A stretch of DNA of 64,000 bases from contig NZ_RDTE01000003.1 in the NCBI RefSeq assembly GCF_004125265.1, forward strand, positions 4,340,001 through 4,404,000, written 5' to 3'. A program made the translations under genes and the position numbers. Positions 10,381 to 19,886 of the stretch are shown piece after piece; positions within the stretch are counted from its first letter, which is position 1, and each line of letters begins with the position of its first letter. The DNA is from Streptomyces lydicus. Its GTDB lineage: Bacteria; Actinomycetota; Actinomycetes; Streptomycetales; Streptomycetaceae. The notes below the pieces were generated by a model. That model did not search any database, had not been told where the DNA came from, and worked only from the letters and a program-made list of their open reading frames with translations.

Positions 10381-13300
10381 ATGGCGCTCGACCCGGCCCG
10401 GCCCGAGTCTGCTTCCCCGCCCCCGGAGCCTCCCGAGCCTACTGAGCCCCCGCTGCCCCCCGTCCCCCGGCACGACGGGCAGTGGGTACGCACCAGTGAG
10501 CTACGGCCGCTCCTCGCGGCGATGATGGCGCTGCGGGACGGGGATTTCACCGCCCGTGCGGATATCCCGCAGGACGGCTCCTCCACGGACGGCGTGGTGG
10601 CCGATATGACGGGCGTCCTCAACCAGATCGCCGCCCGCAACGCCCATCTCGCCTCCGAGCTGCAACGCGTCCGCAGCGAGATCATCCGGCAGGGCCGGCT
10701 GGACGAGCGGATCTCCGCCAGCCCCGGCCAGGGCACCTGGACGACGAACATCGAGGCGGCCAACACCGTGCTGCAGGCGCTGGTGGTCCCGCTCGCCAAG
10801 GCCACCCGGGTACTGGACGCGGTGGCCGACGGCGACCTGACCCAGCGGGTCGATCTGCACGACGGCAACCGCGCCCTCCGCGGCGATCTGCGCCGGCTGG
10901 GCAGCGGGGTGAACCGCATGGTCGATCAGCTGTCGCTGTTCACCGGCGAGGTCACCCGGGTGGCCCGCGAGGTCGGCACCGAGGGCCGGCTGGGCGGCCG
11001 GGCCAAGGTCCAGGGGCTCTCCGGCGACTGGCTCCATGTGACCGAGGCGGTCAACACCATGGCGTCGCGGCTGACCGCGCAGGTCAGGGACATCGCCGTG
11101 GTCACCACCGCGGTGGCCACCGGCGACCTGACCCAGCAGGTGACCGTCGAGGCGACCGGCGAGCTGCTGGAGCTGAAGCTCACCGTCAACAAGATGGTCG
11201 ACCAGCTGCGGGCCTTCGCCGACGAGGTCACCCGGGTCGCCCGCGAGGTCGGCACCGAGGGCCAGCTCGGCGGCCGGGCCCAGGTCAGGGGCGTCTCCGG
11301 GGTCTGGAAGGACCTCACCGACAACGTCAACTTCATGGCGTCCAACCTGACCTGGCAGGTCCGCAACATCGCCCAGGTCACCACCGCCGTCGCCAACGGC
11401 GACCTGAGCCAGAAGATCACCGTGGACGCCCGGGGCGAGATCCTGGAGCTGAAGTCGACGATCAACACCATGGTCGACCAGCTCTCCGCCTTCGCCGACG
11501 AGGTCACCCGCGTCGCCCGCGAGGTCGGCACCGAAGGGCGGCTGGGCGGCCGGGCGCAGGTCAGGGGCGTCTCCGGGGTCTGGCGGGACCTCACCGAGAG
11601 CGTCAACTTCATGGCGGACAACCTGACCTCCCAGGTCCGCAACATCGCCCTGGTCGCCACCGCCGTCGCGGAGGGCGACCTCGGCAGGACGATCACCGTG
11701 GAGGCCAAGGGCGAGATCCTGGAGCTCAAGACCACGATCAACACCATGGTCTACCAGCTCTCCGCCTTCGCCGACGAGGTCACCCGCGTCGCCCGCGAGG
11801 TCGGCACCGAAGGGAACCTCGGTGGTCAGGCGCAGGTCAGGGACGTCTCCGGGGTCTGGAAGGACCTCACCGACAACGTCAACTTCATGGCGCTCAACCT
11901 GACCTCCCAGGTCCGCAACATCGCCCAGGTCACCACGGCCGTCGCCAACGGCGACCTCTCCAAGAAGATCGACGTCGACGCCCGCGGCGAGATCCTGGAG
12001 CTGAAGGAGACCGTCAACACGATGGTCCAGCAGCTACGGGCGTTCGCGGACGAGGTCACCCGGGTGGCCCGCGAGGTCGGCACCGAGGGACGGCTCGGCG
12101 GCCGCGCGCAGGTCCACGGCGTCTCCGGCGTCTGGAAGAACCTCACCGACAACGTCAACTCCATGGCCGACAACCTGACCTCCCAGGTCCGCAACATCGC
12201 CCAGGTCGCCACCGCCGTGGCCAAGGGCGACCTCTCCAAGAAGATCGACGTCGACGCCCGCGGCGAGATCCTGGAGCTGAAGACGACGATCAACACGATG
12301 GTCGACACCCTGTCGTCGTTCTCGTCCGAGGTGACCCGGGTGGCCCGCGAGGTCGGCAGCGAGGGCCAGCTCGGCGGCCAGGCCCGGGTCGAGGGCGTCT
12401 ACGGCACCTGGAAGCGGCTGACCACCAGCGTCAACGAGCTGGCGCTGAACCTGACCACGCAGGTCCGGGCGATCGCCGAGGTGGCCAGCGCGGTCACCCA
12501 GGGCGATATGTCCGGCTCGATCACCGTGGACGCCCAGGGCGAGGTCGCGGCCCTGAAGAACAACGTCAACCTGATGGTCGCCAACCTCCGCGAGACCACC
12601 CGCGCCAAGGACTGGCTGGAGTCCAACCTGGCCCGTATCGCCAGCCTGATGCAGGGCCACCGCGACCTGGTCGAGGTCGCCGACCTGATCCTGCGCGAGC
12701 TGACCCCGCTGGTGAACGCGCAGTTCGGCGCGTTCTTCCTGGCGGAGGCGGGCGCCGAACCGGGCGAGGGCCTGGAGCTGATCGCCGGTTACGGCACCGG
12801 CCAGCCCGAGGGCCGCCGCTCGCTGCCGCGGCTGCGGCTGGGCACCCCCGGCTGGGGCCTGATCACCCAGGCCGCCATGGAGAAGAAACGCATCGTCGTC
12901 GACGCCGTCCCGCCCGACTACATCACCATCAGCTCCGGGCTCGGCGCCGCGGCCCCGGCCAGCATCGTCATCCTCCCGGTCCTCTTCGAGGACCAGGTGC
13001 TCGGCGTGATCGAGCTGGCCTCGTTCAGCCGGTTCAGCGACGTCCACCTCGCCTTCATCGACCAGTTCGTGAACACCATCGGCGTCTCGATCAACACCAT
13101 CATCGCCAACTCCCGTACGGAGTCGCTGCTGTCGGAGTCCCAGCGGCTGACCGCCGAGCTCCGCCAGCGCTCCGACGAACTCCAGCTGACGAACGCCGAG
13201 TTGGAGGAGAAGGCGGCCCTCCTCGCCACCTCCTCCCAGTACAAGTCGGAGTTCCTGGCGAACATGTCGCACGAGCTGCGCACCCCGCTCAACTCCCTGC

Positions 13301-14886
13301 TGGTGCTCTCCCGGCTCCTCGCCGACAACCCCGACGGCCGGCTCTCCAGCCAGGAGGTGGAGTTCGCCGTCACCATCCACCGTGCGGGCTCCGACCTCCT
13401 CCAGCTCATCAACGACATCCTCGACCTGTCGAAGATCGAGGCCGGCCGGATGGACGTCCACCCCAAGACCCTGCCGCTGATCAAACTGCTCGACTACGTC
13501 CGCGCCACCTTCCGGCCGCTCACCGTCGACCGCGGCCTCACCTTCGACGTCAAGGTCGGCGAGAGAGTCCCCAAGGAACTCTTCTCCGACGAACAGCGCC
13601 TCCAGCAGATCCTGCGCAACCTCCTGTCCAACGCCGTGAAGTTCACCTCCTCGGGCAGCGTGGAACTCATCGTCCAGCGCGTCCCCGGCACGGAATTCGA
13701 GGAGGAATCCCTCCGCACCGCCGACGACGTCATCGCCCTCTCCGTCAAGGACACCGGCATCGGCATCTCCCCGGAAAAGCTCGACGGCATCTTTGAGGCC
13801 TTCCAGCAGTCCGACGGCACCACCAACCGCAAATACGGCGGCACCGGTCTCGGCCTGTCCATCAGCCGCGATATGGCCGCGCTGCTGGGCGGCCGGATCA
13901 TCGCCGAGAGCGAGCCGGGCGTCGGCTCGACCTTCACCCTGTATGTGCCCGCGCGCTACACGGGCCCGTTCCCGGCCCCGAGCCCCACCGCCGCCACCCG
14001 CCCCGCGGACAGCACCGCACAGGCCGGCCCCGCCCGCCCCGTCCTGGCCGAACAGCTCACGGCCACGCCGCCCGGCCCGCCCGCGATCACCTCACGGACC
14101 GGCCCCTCCGGTGACGTCAGTGATGTCTTCCCCACCCAGGGGGAACAGGACCAGGCCCCGCACCCGGACGCTCCCTCCACCGACGGCGGCGATGTCACCT
14201 GGCCCGAGACCACCCGCCTCAGGGACTGGCTCAGCGGACGCCCCGGCGAGGTACTGGCCAAGCGCCGCATCCTCATCGTCGACGACGACATCCGCAATGT
14301 CTTCGCGCTCACGCACGTACTGGGCCGGGTCGGCATCAGCGTCAAATACGCCGAGAACGGCCGCGAGGGGCTGGAGGTCCTGGACCGGACACCGGACGTC
14401 TCGCTGGTGCTGATGGACATCATGATGCCCGAAATGGATGGTTACGAGATGATCAAGGCGATCCGACAAGCGCCTCGATTCGCGGACCTGCCGGTCATCG
14501 CGCTCACCGCGAAGGCCATGCCGGGCGACCGCGAAAGGGCGATCGAGAGCGGGGCCAACGACTACATCCCCAAGCCGGTGGATGTGGACCGCCTGCTGTC
14601 CGTGATCTGCGGCCTTCTGGACCCGCAGGAGGGCAAGGCGGTGCCGCAGCCGGAGGCCGGGGCGGGGCTGCATTCCGAGGGCGGTGCGGGGCTGCACTCT
14701 GAGGCCGCCGGTACGGAGGGCGTCGACCCGGAGGATGCGGAGCAGGACGCTAAGGGCGCAGGGCAGGACACCGACGGCGCGGGCCAGGACGTCGAGGGCG
14801 CGGGCCAGGACGTCGAGGGCGCGGGCCAGGACGCAGAAGGCGCGGGCCAGGGCGGACGGGGAACGGCAGCCGGGGAGCAATCATGA
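10381..14886 (+). CDS. OsaA-like cytosolic hybrid histidine kinase with HAMP-repeat array
   Basis: 1501 residues, no membrane segment. Order: N-terminal HAMP-like region; six 92-residue HAMP-type repeats carrying [10 protein letters not shown](T/S)EG (~145-740); GAF (~758-910); HisKA with [12 protein letters not shown] (His ~962); HATPase with [15 protein letters not shown] and GTGLGL; receiver (~1295-1413, phospho-Asp in [13 protein letters not shown], Lys in PKPVD); and an Asp/Glu/Gly-rich tail of GAGQDxE heptads. All catalytic residues are present. Start chosen at ATG 10381 because GGGGGGA sits ~10 nt upstream; a start at 10324 would lack one. It overlaps the next gene by 4 bp. Family knowledge: OsaA/OsaB control osmoadaptation in S. 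coelicolor; assignment here is by architecture. Confidence 0.85.
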   Translation: MALDPARPESASPPPEPPEPTEPPLPPVPRHDGQWVRTSELRPLLAAMMALRDGDFTARADIPQDGSSTDGVVADMTGVLNQIAARNAHLASELQRVRSEIIRQGRLDERISASPGQGTWTTNIEAANTVLQALVVPLAKATRVLDAVADGDLTQRVDLHDGNRALRGDLRRLGSGVNRMVDQLSLFTGEVTRVAREVGTEGRLGGRAKVQGLSGDWLHVTEAVNTMASRLTAQVRDIAVVTTAVATGDLTQQVTVEATGELLELKLTVNKMVDQLRAFADEVTRVAREVGTEGQLGGRAQVRGVSGVWKDLTDNVNFMASNLTWQVRNIAQVTTAVANGDLSQKITVDARGEILELKSTINTMVDQLSAFADEVTRVAREVGTEGRLGGRAQVRGVSGVWRDLTESVNFMADNLTSQVRNIALVATAVAEGDLGRTITVEAKGEILELKTTINTMVYQLSAFADEVTRVAREVGTEGNLGGQAQVRDVSGVWKDLTDNVNFMALNLTSQVRNIAQVTTAVANGDLSKKIDVDARGEILELKETVNTMVQQLRAFADEVTRVAREVGTEGRLGGRAQVHGVSGVWKNLTDNVNSMADNLTSQVRNIAQVATAVAKGDLSKKIDVDARGEILELKTTINTMVDTLSSFSSEVTRVAREVGSEGQLGGQARVEGVYGTWKRLTTSVNELALNLTTQVRAIAEVASAVTQGDMSGSITVDAQGEVAALKNNVNLMVANLRETTRAKDWLESNLARIASLMQGHRDLVEVADLILRELTPLVNAQFGAFFLAEAGAEPGEGLELIAGYGTGQPEGRRSLPRLRLGTPGWGLITQAAMEKKRIVVDAVPPDYITISSGLGAAAPASIVILPVLFEDQVLGVIELASFSRFSDVHLAFIDQFVNTIGVSINTIIANSRTESLLSESQRLTAELRQRSDELQLTNAELEEKAALLATSSQYKSEFLANMSHELRTPLNSLLVLSRLLADNPDGRLSSQEVEFAVTIHRAGSDLLQLINDILDLSKIEAGRMDVHPKTLPLIKLLDYVRATFRPLTVDRGLTFDVKVGERVPKELFSDEQRLQQILRNLLSNAVKFTSSGSVELIVQRVPGTEFEEESLRTADDVIALSVKDTGIGISPEKLDGIFEAFQQSDGTTNRKYGGTGLGLSISRDMAALLGGRIIAESEPGVGSTFTLYVPARYTGPFPAPSPTAATRPADSTAQAGPARPVLAEQLTATPPGPPAITSRTGPSGDVSDVFPTQGEQDQAPHPDAPSTDGGDVTWPETTRLRDWLSGRPGEVLAKRRILIVDDDIRNVFALTHVLGRVGISVKYAENGREGLEVLDRTPDVSLVLMDIMMPEMDGYEMIKAIRQAPRFADLPVIALTAKAMPGDRERAIESGANDYIPKPVDVDRLLSVICGLLDPQEGKAVPQPEAGAGLHSEGGAGLHSEAAGTEGVDPEDAEQDAKGAGQDTDGAGQDVEGAGQDVEGAGQDAEGAGQGGRGTAAGEQS
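10948..12603 (+). repeat. Six 276-bp HAMP-domain repeats in the hybrid kinase
   Basis: Codons for [10 protein letters not shown] recur at 10948, 11224, 11500, 11776, 12052 and 12328, exactly 276 bp apart. Units stay similar at DNA level, so recombination between units is plausible. The poly-HAMP array presumably relays a conformational signal to the kinase core. Confidence 0.95.
14755..14859 (+). repeat. Five 21-bp units in the kinase C-terminal tail
   Basis: In-frame 21-bp units encode GAGQD(T/V/A)(D/E) heptapeptides, the last one degenerate. Units two and three are identical. The tail follows the receiver domain directly. Confidence 0.9.
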
Positions 14887-15758
14887 CAACCGCACCGGAC
14901 ACCTCGTCCAGCATCCTCATCGTCGACGACATGGAGGAAAACCTCGTCGCGCTGGAAGCCGTACTGGGCTCGCTCACCCAGAAGGTGGTCCGCGCGCGAT
15001 CCGGCGAAGAGGCGCTGAAGGCCATGCTCCGCGAGGAATTCGCGGTCGTCCTCATCGATGTGCTGATGCCGGGCATGAACGGCTTCGAGACCGCCGCCAA
15101 CATCAAGGGCCTGGACCAGACCAAAGACGTCCCGATCATTCTCCTCACCGGCGCCTCGGTCGACCCGAACTACGCCTACCGCGGCTACACGGTCGGCGCC
15201 GCCGACTTCCTCATCAAGCCCTTCGACCCCTGGCTGCTGCGCACCAAGGTGAACGTGTTCCTCGACCTCCACCGCAAGAACCGCCAACTCGCCGCGCAGG
15301 CCGACCAGTTGAAGCGTCTGCTGACGTCGGACGATCACCCCGGAGGCGACGGACCGCCGCCCGGCACGAGCACGACGACCACGGCTCCGGCGGCACCGAC
15401 GGCCACGGCAGCCGGCGCGGCAGCCACCACGGCCCGAGCGGACGCGGCTTCGTCCCCGGACGCGACAGCGCCGCCGCCCGCCCCCTCACCCTCACCCACG
15501 GGGGCGGGGTCGGGAATGGCCGGGCATCCTCCCATCCCCCCGGAAGGCCCCGGCGCCCCGGCGCCTTCAAAGCCGCCCCCGCAGCCCGCGGCACCCGCCG
15601 CCGGCGACGCATCCCGCCTCGCGGAAATCGCCGGCCAGCTCGCCGAGGTGGAACTCCTCCTGCGTGACGCGAAAGGCGCCGACAAGAAGCGTCTTGCCGA
15701 CCGCATCACCGAACTGGAGGAAGCAGTCGGCAGGTTGATGGTCAGCCGGGGGACGTGA
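14883..15758 (+). CDS. OsaB-like receiver protein with coiled-coil tail
   Basis: 291 residues. N-terminal receiver domain (~10-125): acidic pair VDDMEEN, phospho-Asp in VVLIDVLMPGMNG, conserved Thr in LLTGAS and Lys in IKPFDPW. Then a Pro/Ala-rich linker and a C-terminal predicted coiled coil (~240-285, LAEIAGQLAEVELLL onwards). No DNA-binding domain. ATGA overlap with the upstream kinase gene shows translational coupling, so it should be the kinase's phosphoacceptor. A receiver with a coiled-coil extension instead of an output domain is what is described for OsaB. Confidence 0.85.
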   Translation: MTTAPDTSSSILIVDDMEENLVALEAVLGSLTQKVVRARSGEEALKAMLREEFAVVLIDVLMPGMNGFETAANIKGLDQTKDVPIILLTGASVDPNYAYRGYTVGAADFLIKPFDPWLLRTKVNVFLDLHRKNRQLAAQADQLKRLLTSDDHPGGDGPPPGTSTTTTAPAAPTATAAGAAATTARADAASSPDATAPPPAPSPSPTGAGSGMAGHPPIPPEGPGAPAPSKPPPQPAAPAAGDASRLAEIAGQLAEVELLLRDAKGADKKRLADRITELEEAVGRLMVSRGT

Positions 15759-15761
15759 AAC

Positions 15762-15944
15762 CTACACTCTTGAGCTTTCCCGGCTGCTCTTTCCGCGAGG
15801 GCCCGGAACCTTGTCGACGGCGAAGGCGTAAATTCCACCCATCGCGAATATCGCCACATACTGAGCCCAGATGGCGTGCTCCAGCACCCTGTTCACCGCG
15901 ATGAGCACACCGGCCCAGAGAACAGTAAAGACAAACTTGCCCAT
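15762..15944 (-). CDS. Small two-TM membrane protein
   Basis: 60 residues: two hydrophobic helices (roughly 4-20 and 26-42) and a basic Ser-rich tail. AGGA lies 7-8 nt upstream of the ATG. It follows a 63-residue peptide gene by 17 nt on the same strand, so the two probably form an operon. No family recognised. A small membrane partner behind a small peptide gene is typical of bacteriocin immunity proteins or toxin-antitoxin pairs, but that is inference only. It converges with the receiver gene, 3 nt apart. Confidence 0.6.
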   Translation of the reverse strand: MGKFVFTVLWAGVLIAVNRVLEHAIWAQYVAIFAMGGIYAFAVDKVPGPRGKSSRESSRV

Positions 15945-15961
15945 CAGGTTTTCCTAAGCCT

Positions 15962-16153
15962 TTAGGCGAGAGCCGAGAGGCAGGCAGCGGCGCCGCCCGC
16001 AACGGTCTTCTTCGCGAGATCCGAGGCGATGTCCGAGGCGCTGTCCGAGGCGACGCCCTTGCTGACGTCCCTGCTGACACCCTTGCTGACGCACCGACCG
16101 ACGGCCGGCGCCCCGTCCCCGCCCGCCACCGCACCCGAGGCAAGGCTCTTCAT
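15962..16153 (-). CDS. Small peptide of unknown function (possible secreted peptide precursor)
   Basis: 63 residues. An N-terminal part contains a Gly-Gly (VAGGDGAPAV), followed by a Ser/Lys/Asp amphipathic stretch built of repeats like VSKGV and SDxASD, and a hydrophobic C-terminus. It has only two cysteines (~21 and ~58). GGGGA sits 6 nt before the ATG. No modification enzyme or transporter is adjacent. It may be a bacteriocin-like peptide with the downstream two-TM protein as partner, or simply a structural small protein. Confidence 0.55.
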   Translation of the reverse strand: MKSLASGAVAGGDGAPAVGRCVSKGVSRDVSKGVASDSASDIASDLAKKTVAGGAAACLSALA

Positions 16154-16536
16154 TGAATTTCCCCATTCAACTTTTCACGCAGGGCGGTATGGGTCAGATA
16201 CCGCGCCCGTTGGTCATCCATAAACGTACTAGCCGACACCTGCATTCGGAACCCGGCGAGCGGATCTTGAACTTGGCGATTCTGTGAAACTCTTGCGCGG
16301 TCGCGAATCATGCTGTTTCGGCCGACTGATAACTCAATGTCCGGCTATTCACAGACGCGAGCGCGTCACGAAGCACGCGCGGAGCGCAAGCCCCGCCCCC
16401 TCAACTCCCTTGAGGCCACAGGAAGTTCATATGCATACGTCAAGAGCACGGCCCACCGGGGCATTTTCCCTCGGCCGAGACGTTGACCCAAGCCACACAC
16501 AGGAGTGACCGGGAGGGGTGCTCGAAGCTCCCGGAG
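16154..16536. other. Intergenic stretch with one tiny ORF
   Basis: Contains the presumed promoter of the small-peptide operon (minus strand). It also has a 25-residue reading frame at 16431-16508 (+), MHTSRARPTGAFSLGRDVDP and five more residues, with AGGAAG 5 nt before its ATG. The tiny ORF has a fair ribosome site but no recognisable family; I do not claim it as a gene. Confidence 0.4.
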
Positions 16537-17124
16537 CTATACGTAACGCGGGAGGTCCTGCGTCGTGATGGTCCACTCACCGATGGTGACGTCCTCGCCG
16601 TAGACGAATTCCTTACGGGTCGCATAGCGGGGGCCACTCGGGGTCGGATGGATATCGGAGAGCACCGCGCCCGATCCCGTACGCGGGTCGAAGATCGCGT
16701 ACACAGGAATACCGAGGAGGGGATAGTCGCGCACTTTGCTCACCCAGTCGTTGTCCGGGTTGGAACGGGAAACGACTTCGATGGCGGCAAGGAGCGTGCG
16801 GGGATCGAAGGCCCCCTCGACCTCCATGTCTGCCTCGGCGATCACCATGACATCAGGGTGACGCATGATGCCCTCGGCCCGGCTCTCCACGTCGGGGGTC
16901 CCCGTATGGGCCACCAGTACTTCCGGCATCACCTTTTCAAGGCGTTTACGGACACGTAGCGTGGTCAACTCCTGTGGCCCGACAGGCGTCATCATGTCGT
17001 GAACAATCCCTTCCTTCGTGATCTCGAACTTGCCTGGAAGGGTGTCGTCCATGGACTGAACGAACTCCCGCATGGTCTGGTACAGAAGGGCGTCCCGCTG
17101 CGCGTCATCGGGGGCCATCGTCAT
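16537..17124 (-). CDS. Uma2-family (DUF820) putative endonuclease
   Basis: 195 residues with the Uma2 pattern: N-terminal helical part, MRHPDVMVIAE (the PD of a PD-(D/E)XK nuclease fold), LLAAIEVVSRSN with the acidic catalytic position, and YPLLGIPVYAIFDPRTG. The family is very abundant in Streptomyces and cyanobacteria and its biological role is largely unknown. Start at ATG 17124 (alternative ATG 17118). Its first 20 bp overlap the end of the upstream winged-helix gene on the same strand, so translation may be coupled. Confidence 0.9.
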   Translation of the reverse strand: MTMAPDDAQRDALLYQTMREFVQSMDDTLPGKFEITKEGIVHDMMTPVGPQELTTLRVRKRLEKVMPEVLVAHTGTPDVESRAEGIMRHPDVMVIAEADMEVEGAFDPRTLLAAIEVVSRSNPDNDWVSKVRDYPLLGIPVYAIFDPRTGSGAVLSDIHPTPSGPRYATRKEFVYGEDVTIGEWTITTQDLPRYV

Positions 17125-18148
17125 GGCGCTCGCTCCTCATCTCTGTCGGCATCTCTGTCGGCATCTCTGCCGGCGTGCCCACCGGAGTCCTCAGCTTCAT
17201 GCTAGGCGGCTCCTTGCTCTGAGGCTCCGAGTGGCGGCAGTTACGGCAGAGGCCCGGGGCAGGAGCGCGGAAGGCCCGCTCGCAGCCGTCGCAGGTCTGG
17301 AACGGTGGTGGGGCCGGGGGTGGGGCGGCGCAGGGCGGTGTGGGTGCCGCCGGGAGGGGTGGGGGCAGGAGCTCCGTGAGCCGGTGGGCGAGCAGGGCCG
17401 CCGGGTGGCGGAGTGTGGGTGGGAGGCCCGCGGTCAGGGCGCTGCGTACGGCCTCCGGGGAGGCGCCGCGTTCCAGCCAGGCGGCGACGGGCGGGGTGAG
17501 GCGGTGGATGTCCCGTACGGAGAGCAGGAGGCGGGGGTCGTCGCGGCGGAGGTTCGCCAGGAGGGCGGCGGCGGGGGTGTGGTGTTCGTCGGTCGCGGGC
17601 TCCGGTGGCTGCGGGGCGGGGGACGGCGTTGGCGCGGAGGAAGGCTTGGGCGTGGGGGCAGGCTTGGGCGTTGAGTCCGGCTGCGGGGATTGCCTTACGG
17701 GTACCGGGTCCGGCGCGGGAGGGGGCGGTTCGACGGCGGCGTGGCGCTTGGCCTGCTCGGCGGCGTCGCGGGCGCGGCGGGCGCGGGTGGCCTCCGGGTT
17801 GTTGTACGAGATCGTGACCGTGACCACCCGCCCGTCATCGGTGCGCCGCCGGACCCGTTCGAGGTAGCCGTACGCCTCCAACTCCCGTAACGCGGCGGCG
17901 ATCCGGACCCGCCCCTCAGGGAACCGCCTGGCCAGCGTACGGATGTCGACCGGCGCGCCCTCGGGCAGCGACTGGATGTGGGCGGCGAGCCCGATCGCGA
18001 GGCCGGACAGGGAACGGTGCTGGGTGAGGTGATTGCCGACGATGGTGTAGCCGGGGTCCTGGTACTCGGTGACCTTGCGGACGCCGGCCGGGGATCGGCG
18101 AATCTCGTACTGGGCGCGCGCAGGCGCATTAAGCTTTTGCTCAGCCAT
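17105..18148 (-). CDS. Winged-helix protein with Pro-rich linker and zinc ribbon
   Basis: 347 residues. An N-terminal winged-helix domain (VGNHLTQHRSLSGLAIGLAA ... TLARRFPEGRVRIAAALREL ... YLERVRRRTDDGRVVTVTIS), a long Pro/Ala-rich linker, a helical region (~240-300), and a C-terminal CDGCERAF ... CRNCRH zinc-ribbon-like motif. This architecture is common in Streptomyces accessory regions. Start at ATG 18148 with AGGAAG upstream. The last codons contain three 12-bp repeats (17138-17173) encoding EMPT, then overlap the Uma2 gene. Target DNA unknown. Confidence 0.75.
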   Translation of the reverse strand: MAEQKLNAPARAQYEIRRSPAGVRKVTEYQDPGYTIVGNHLTQHRSLSGLAIGLAAHIQSLPEGAPVDIRTLARRFPEGRVRIAAALRELEAYGYLERVRRRTDDGRVVTVTISYNNPEATRARRARDAAEQAKRHAAVEPPPPAPDPVPVRQSPQPDSTPKPAPTPKPSSAPTPSPAPQPPEPATDEHHTPAAALLANLRRDDPRLLLSVRDIHRLTPPVAAWLERGASPEAVRSALTAGLPPTLRHPAALLAHRLTELLPPPLPAAPTPPCAAPPPAPPPFQTCDGCERAFRAPAPGLCRNCRHSEPQSKEPPSMKLRTPVGTPAEMPTEMPTEMRSERHDDGPR

Positions 18149-18325
18149 CAGGAAGCGTTCTCTTCCTCGTTGGTCAGGCCCTCGATCGGGATGCCAGTCC
18201 CGGCCGGGGGCCGTCGCATGTGTGCGGGTTTTTGGGGTTGTTGCTGCCGAGAGTGCATGGACGAGGGCTGCGGAAGCGAGCCTTCCGGTCATGGATCACC
18301 CAAGCGAGTGACGGCGGGGCGCACC

Positions 18326-18357
18326 GGGGTGGGTTGGGCTGGGTCGGGCTGGGTTGG
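18326..18357 (+). other. G-quadruplex-type sequence upstream of winged-helix gene
   Basis: On the plus strand six G3 tracts (first one G4) follow each other with 1-2 nt loops (GGGGTGGGTTGGGCTGGGTC and onward). It lies in the 364-bp gene-free stretch 18149-18512, about 180-210 bp upstream of the minus-strand winged-helix gene. The rest of that stretch shows no gene. Fits the classic G4 consensus; folding is not shown. Confidence 0.7.
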
Positions 18358-18512
18358 AGAGGTTTCTCTACCTGGGGTTATGGGTCTTTTACGGACCGAA
18401 CCCCTGGCGCGCGGCGCATCGACGCCCGGCTCACCGGCCTCCGGTTTCCCGGCCTCCGGTTGACGGGCCGGGACCGCCAGTCTTCTCCCCTCCCGCCCTC
18501 CCCTCCCCGGTC

Positions 18513-18926
18513 TCACCGACCCCACATCGGCAGATCGAATTCCGCCCAGACCGTCTTGCACGGGAACGGTCCCCGACAGGTACCCCAGCGGTCGGCGAGC
18601 GCTTCGACCAGGACCAGTCCGTGACCCGACTCCCGTAGCCCTGCCGCCTTCGGGGCCGGGAGCTCGTCACCGCGCGCGTCCGTCACCTCGATACGGAGCG
18701 TGTCCGCGTCAGAGAGGACGGCAAGGCGGAAATCTCGGCCCGGTACGCACCCGTGCGTGGCGGCGTTCGCCGCCAGCTCGGCGATGACGTGAGCCGGAGA
18801 CTCGAACGCCAGGCCCCAGGAGCGGAGTTGTTCGGTGGCGAGGAGCCGTGCGAGGCGTGCGCCCCGTCGGGTAGCGGAGAGCTGGACCTTGAACTGGAGC
18901 TTGTACTCGGCGATTTCCTGATTCAT
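18513..18926 (-). CDS. RsbW-like ATP-binding protein
   Basis: 137 residues, a single GHKL ATPase domain: N-box HVIAELAANAATHG, G1 IEVTDARG, and GHGLVLVEALADRWG. Such proteins in Streptomyces are anti-sigma or anti-anti-sigma type kinases of mostly unknown target. It is divergent from a DUF5753 XRE regulator and its DUF397 partner; the trio is a recurrent regulatory cassette in this genus (whiJ-like). Confidence 0.9.
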   Translation of the reverse strand: MNQEIAEYKLQFKVQLSATRRGARLARLLATEQLRSWGLAFESPAHVIAELAANAATHGCVPGRDFRLAVLSDADTLRIEVTDARGDELPAPKAAGLRESGHGLVLVEALADRWGTCRGPFPCKTVWAEFDLPMWGR

Positions 18927-19037
18927 GTCACTCAGCGTGGTCGAGCGTGCTTACGCTGAATAGTGATGACGCCAGTACGCATGGTGATGTCCAGGATTTG
19001 TCCAGGGGCGTCCCCGCTGTCCAGGAGGTGGAAGCGG

Positions 19038-19886
19038 ATGAATGTTGACGGTGCGGAAGACGGGGGCTGGGAACTCGACCCGGAAGACGATGCCCAGGCT
19101 GCCGTGGAGACGGTCGGGCGCCAGCTCAAGCTGTGGCGCGAGGCAGCAGGTCTGCGCCCAGCGGAGTTCGGGGCAGCCATCGGCTACGGGGAGAACCTGA
19201 TCTACAAGATCGAGCGCGGCACCCGCATCCCGCGCCCGGAGTTCCTGGACAAGGCCGATGAGGTCTTGGGCGCTGGCGGCAAGGTCGCCGCGATGAAGAA
19301 GGACGTGGAGCTGGCCCGGTATCCGAAGAGGATTCGTGACCTGACGAGGTGGGAAGCCGAGGTCGTCGAACTGGGCGCGTATGGCAATCACAACCTGCAT
19401 GGACTGTTGCAGACGAAGGAGTACGCGCACGCATTGTTCGAGATGCGACGCCCTGCCTACTCGCCGGACAAAGTGGAACGCGAGGTGGCCGCTCGCATGG
19501 CTCGACAGTCGATCTTCGCCCGGACTCCCGCACCGGCCCTGATGTTCGTCCAGGAAGAAGTGACACTGCGCCGCCCCATCGGAGGCACAATGGTCCTGCG
19601 CCACCAACTCGAACACCTGTTGGAGGTAGGTCGGTTGCGAAACGTCGAGATCCAGGTGATGCCGACGAACCTTGACGACCACGCGGGTATGGGCGGTGAG
19701 ATCGAGATTCTGAAATTCGGGGACGGTTCAGTGGTGGGACGCCCCGATGACCAGTTCGGCAGCCGCCTGATCTCCGGCCCGAAAGAGACCCGGATCCTCG
19801 AACTGCGGTATGGCATCATCCGGGCCCAGGCTCTCACGCCCCGGGAGTCGCTGGCCTTCATCGAGAAAGTGCTGGGAGAGACATGA
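19038..19886 (+). CDS. XRE-family regulator with DUF5753 (WhiJ-like)
   Basis: 282 residues: N-terminal helix-turn-helix (VGRQLKLWREAAGLRPAEFG ... YGENLIYKIERGTRIPRPEF) and a C-terminal DUF5753 ligand or partner-binding domain (GLLQTKEYAHALF, LMFVQEEVTLRRPIGG, HAGMGGEIEILKF). Start at ATG 19038 with AGGAGG 9 nt before; an upstream in-frame ATG at 18963 has no ribosome site. ATGA overlap with the DUF397 gene. In S. coelicolor such pairs (WhiJ and partner) influence development. Confidence 0.93.
   Translation: MNVDGAEDGGWELDPEDDAQAAVETVGRQLKLWREAAGLRPAEFGAAIGYGENLIYKIERGTRIPRPEFLDKADEVLGAGGKVAAMKKDVELARYPKRIRDLTRWEAEVVELGAYGNHNLHGLLQTKEYAHALFEMRRPAYSPDKVEREVAARMARQSIFARTPAPALMFVQEEVTLRRPIGGTMVLRHQLEHLLEVGRLRNVEIQVMPTNLDDHAGMGGEIEILKFGDGSVVGRPDDQFGSRLISGPKETRILELRYGIIRAQALTPRESLAFIEKVLGET

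Noticed and set aside
10948-12603. Regular 276-bp repeats considered as a CRISPR-like array
   Set aside because: They are coding HAMP domains in one frame, with no short repeat-spacer structure; no cas genes are present.
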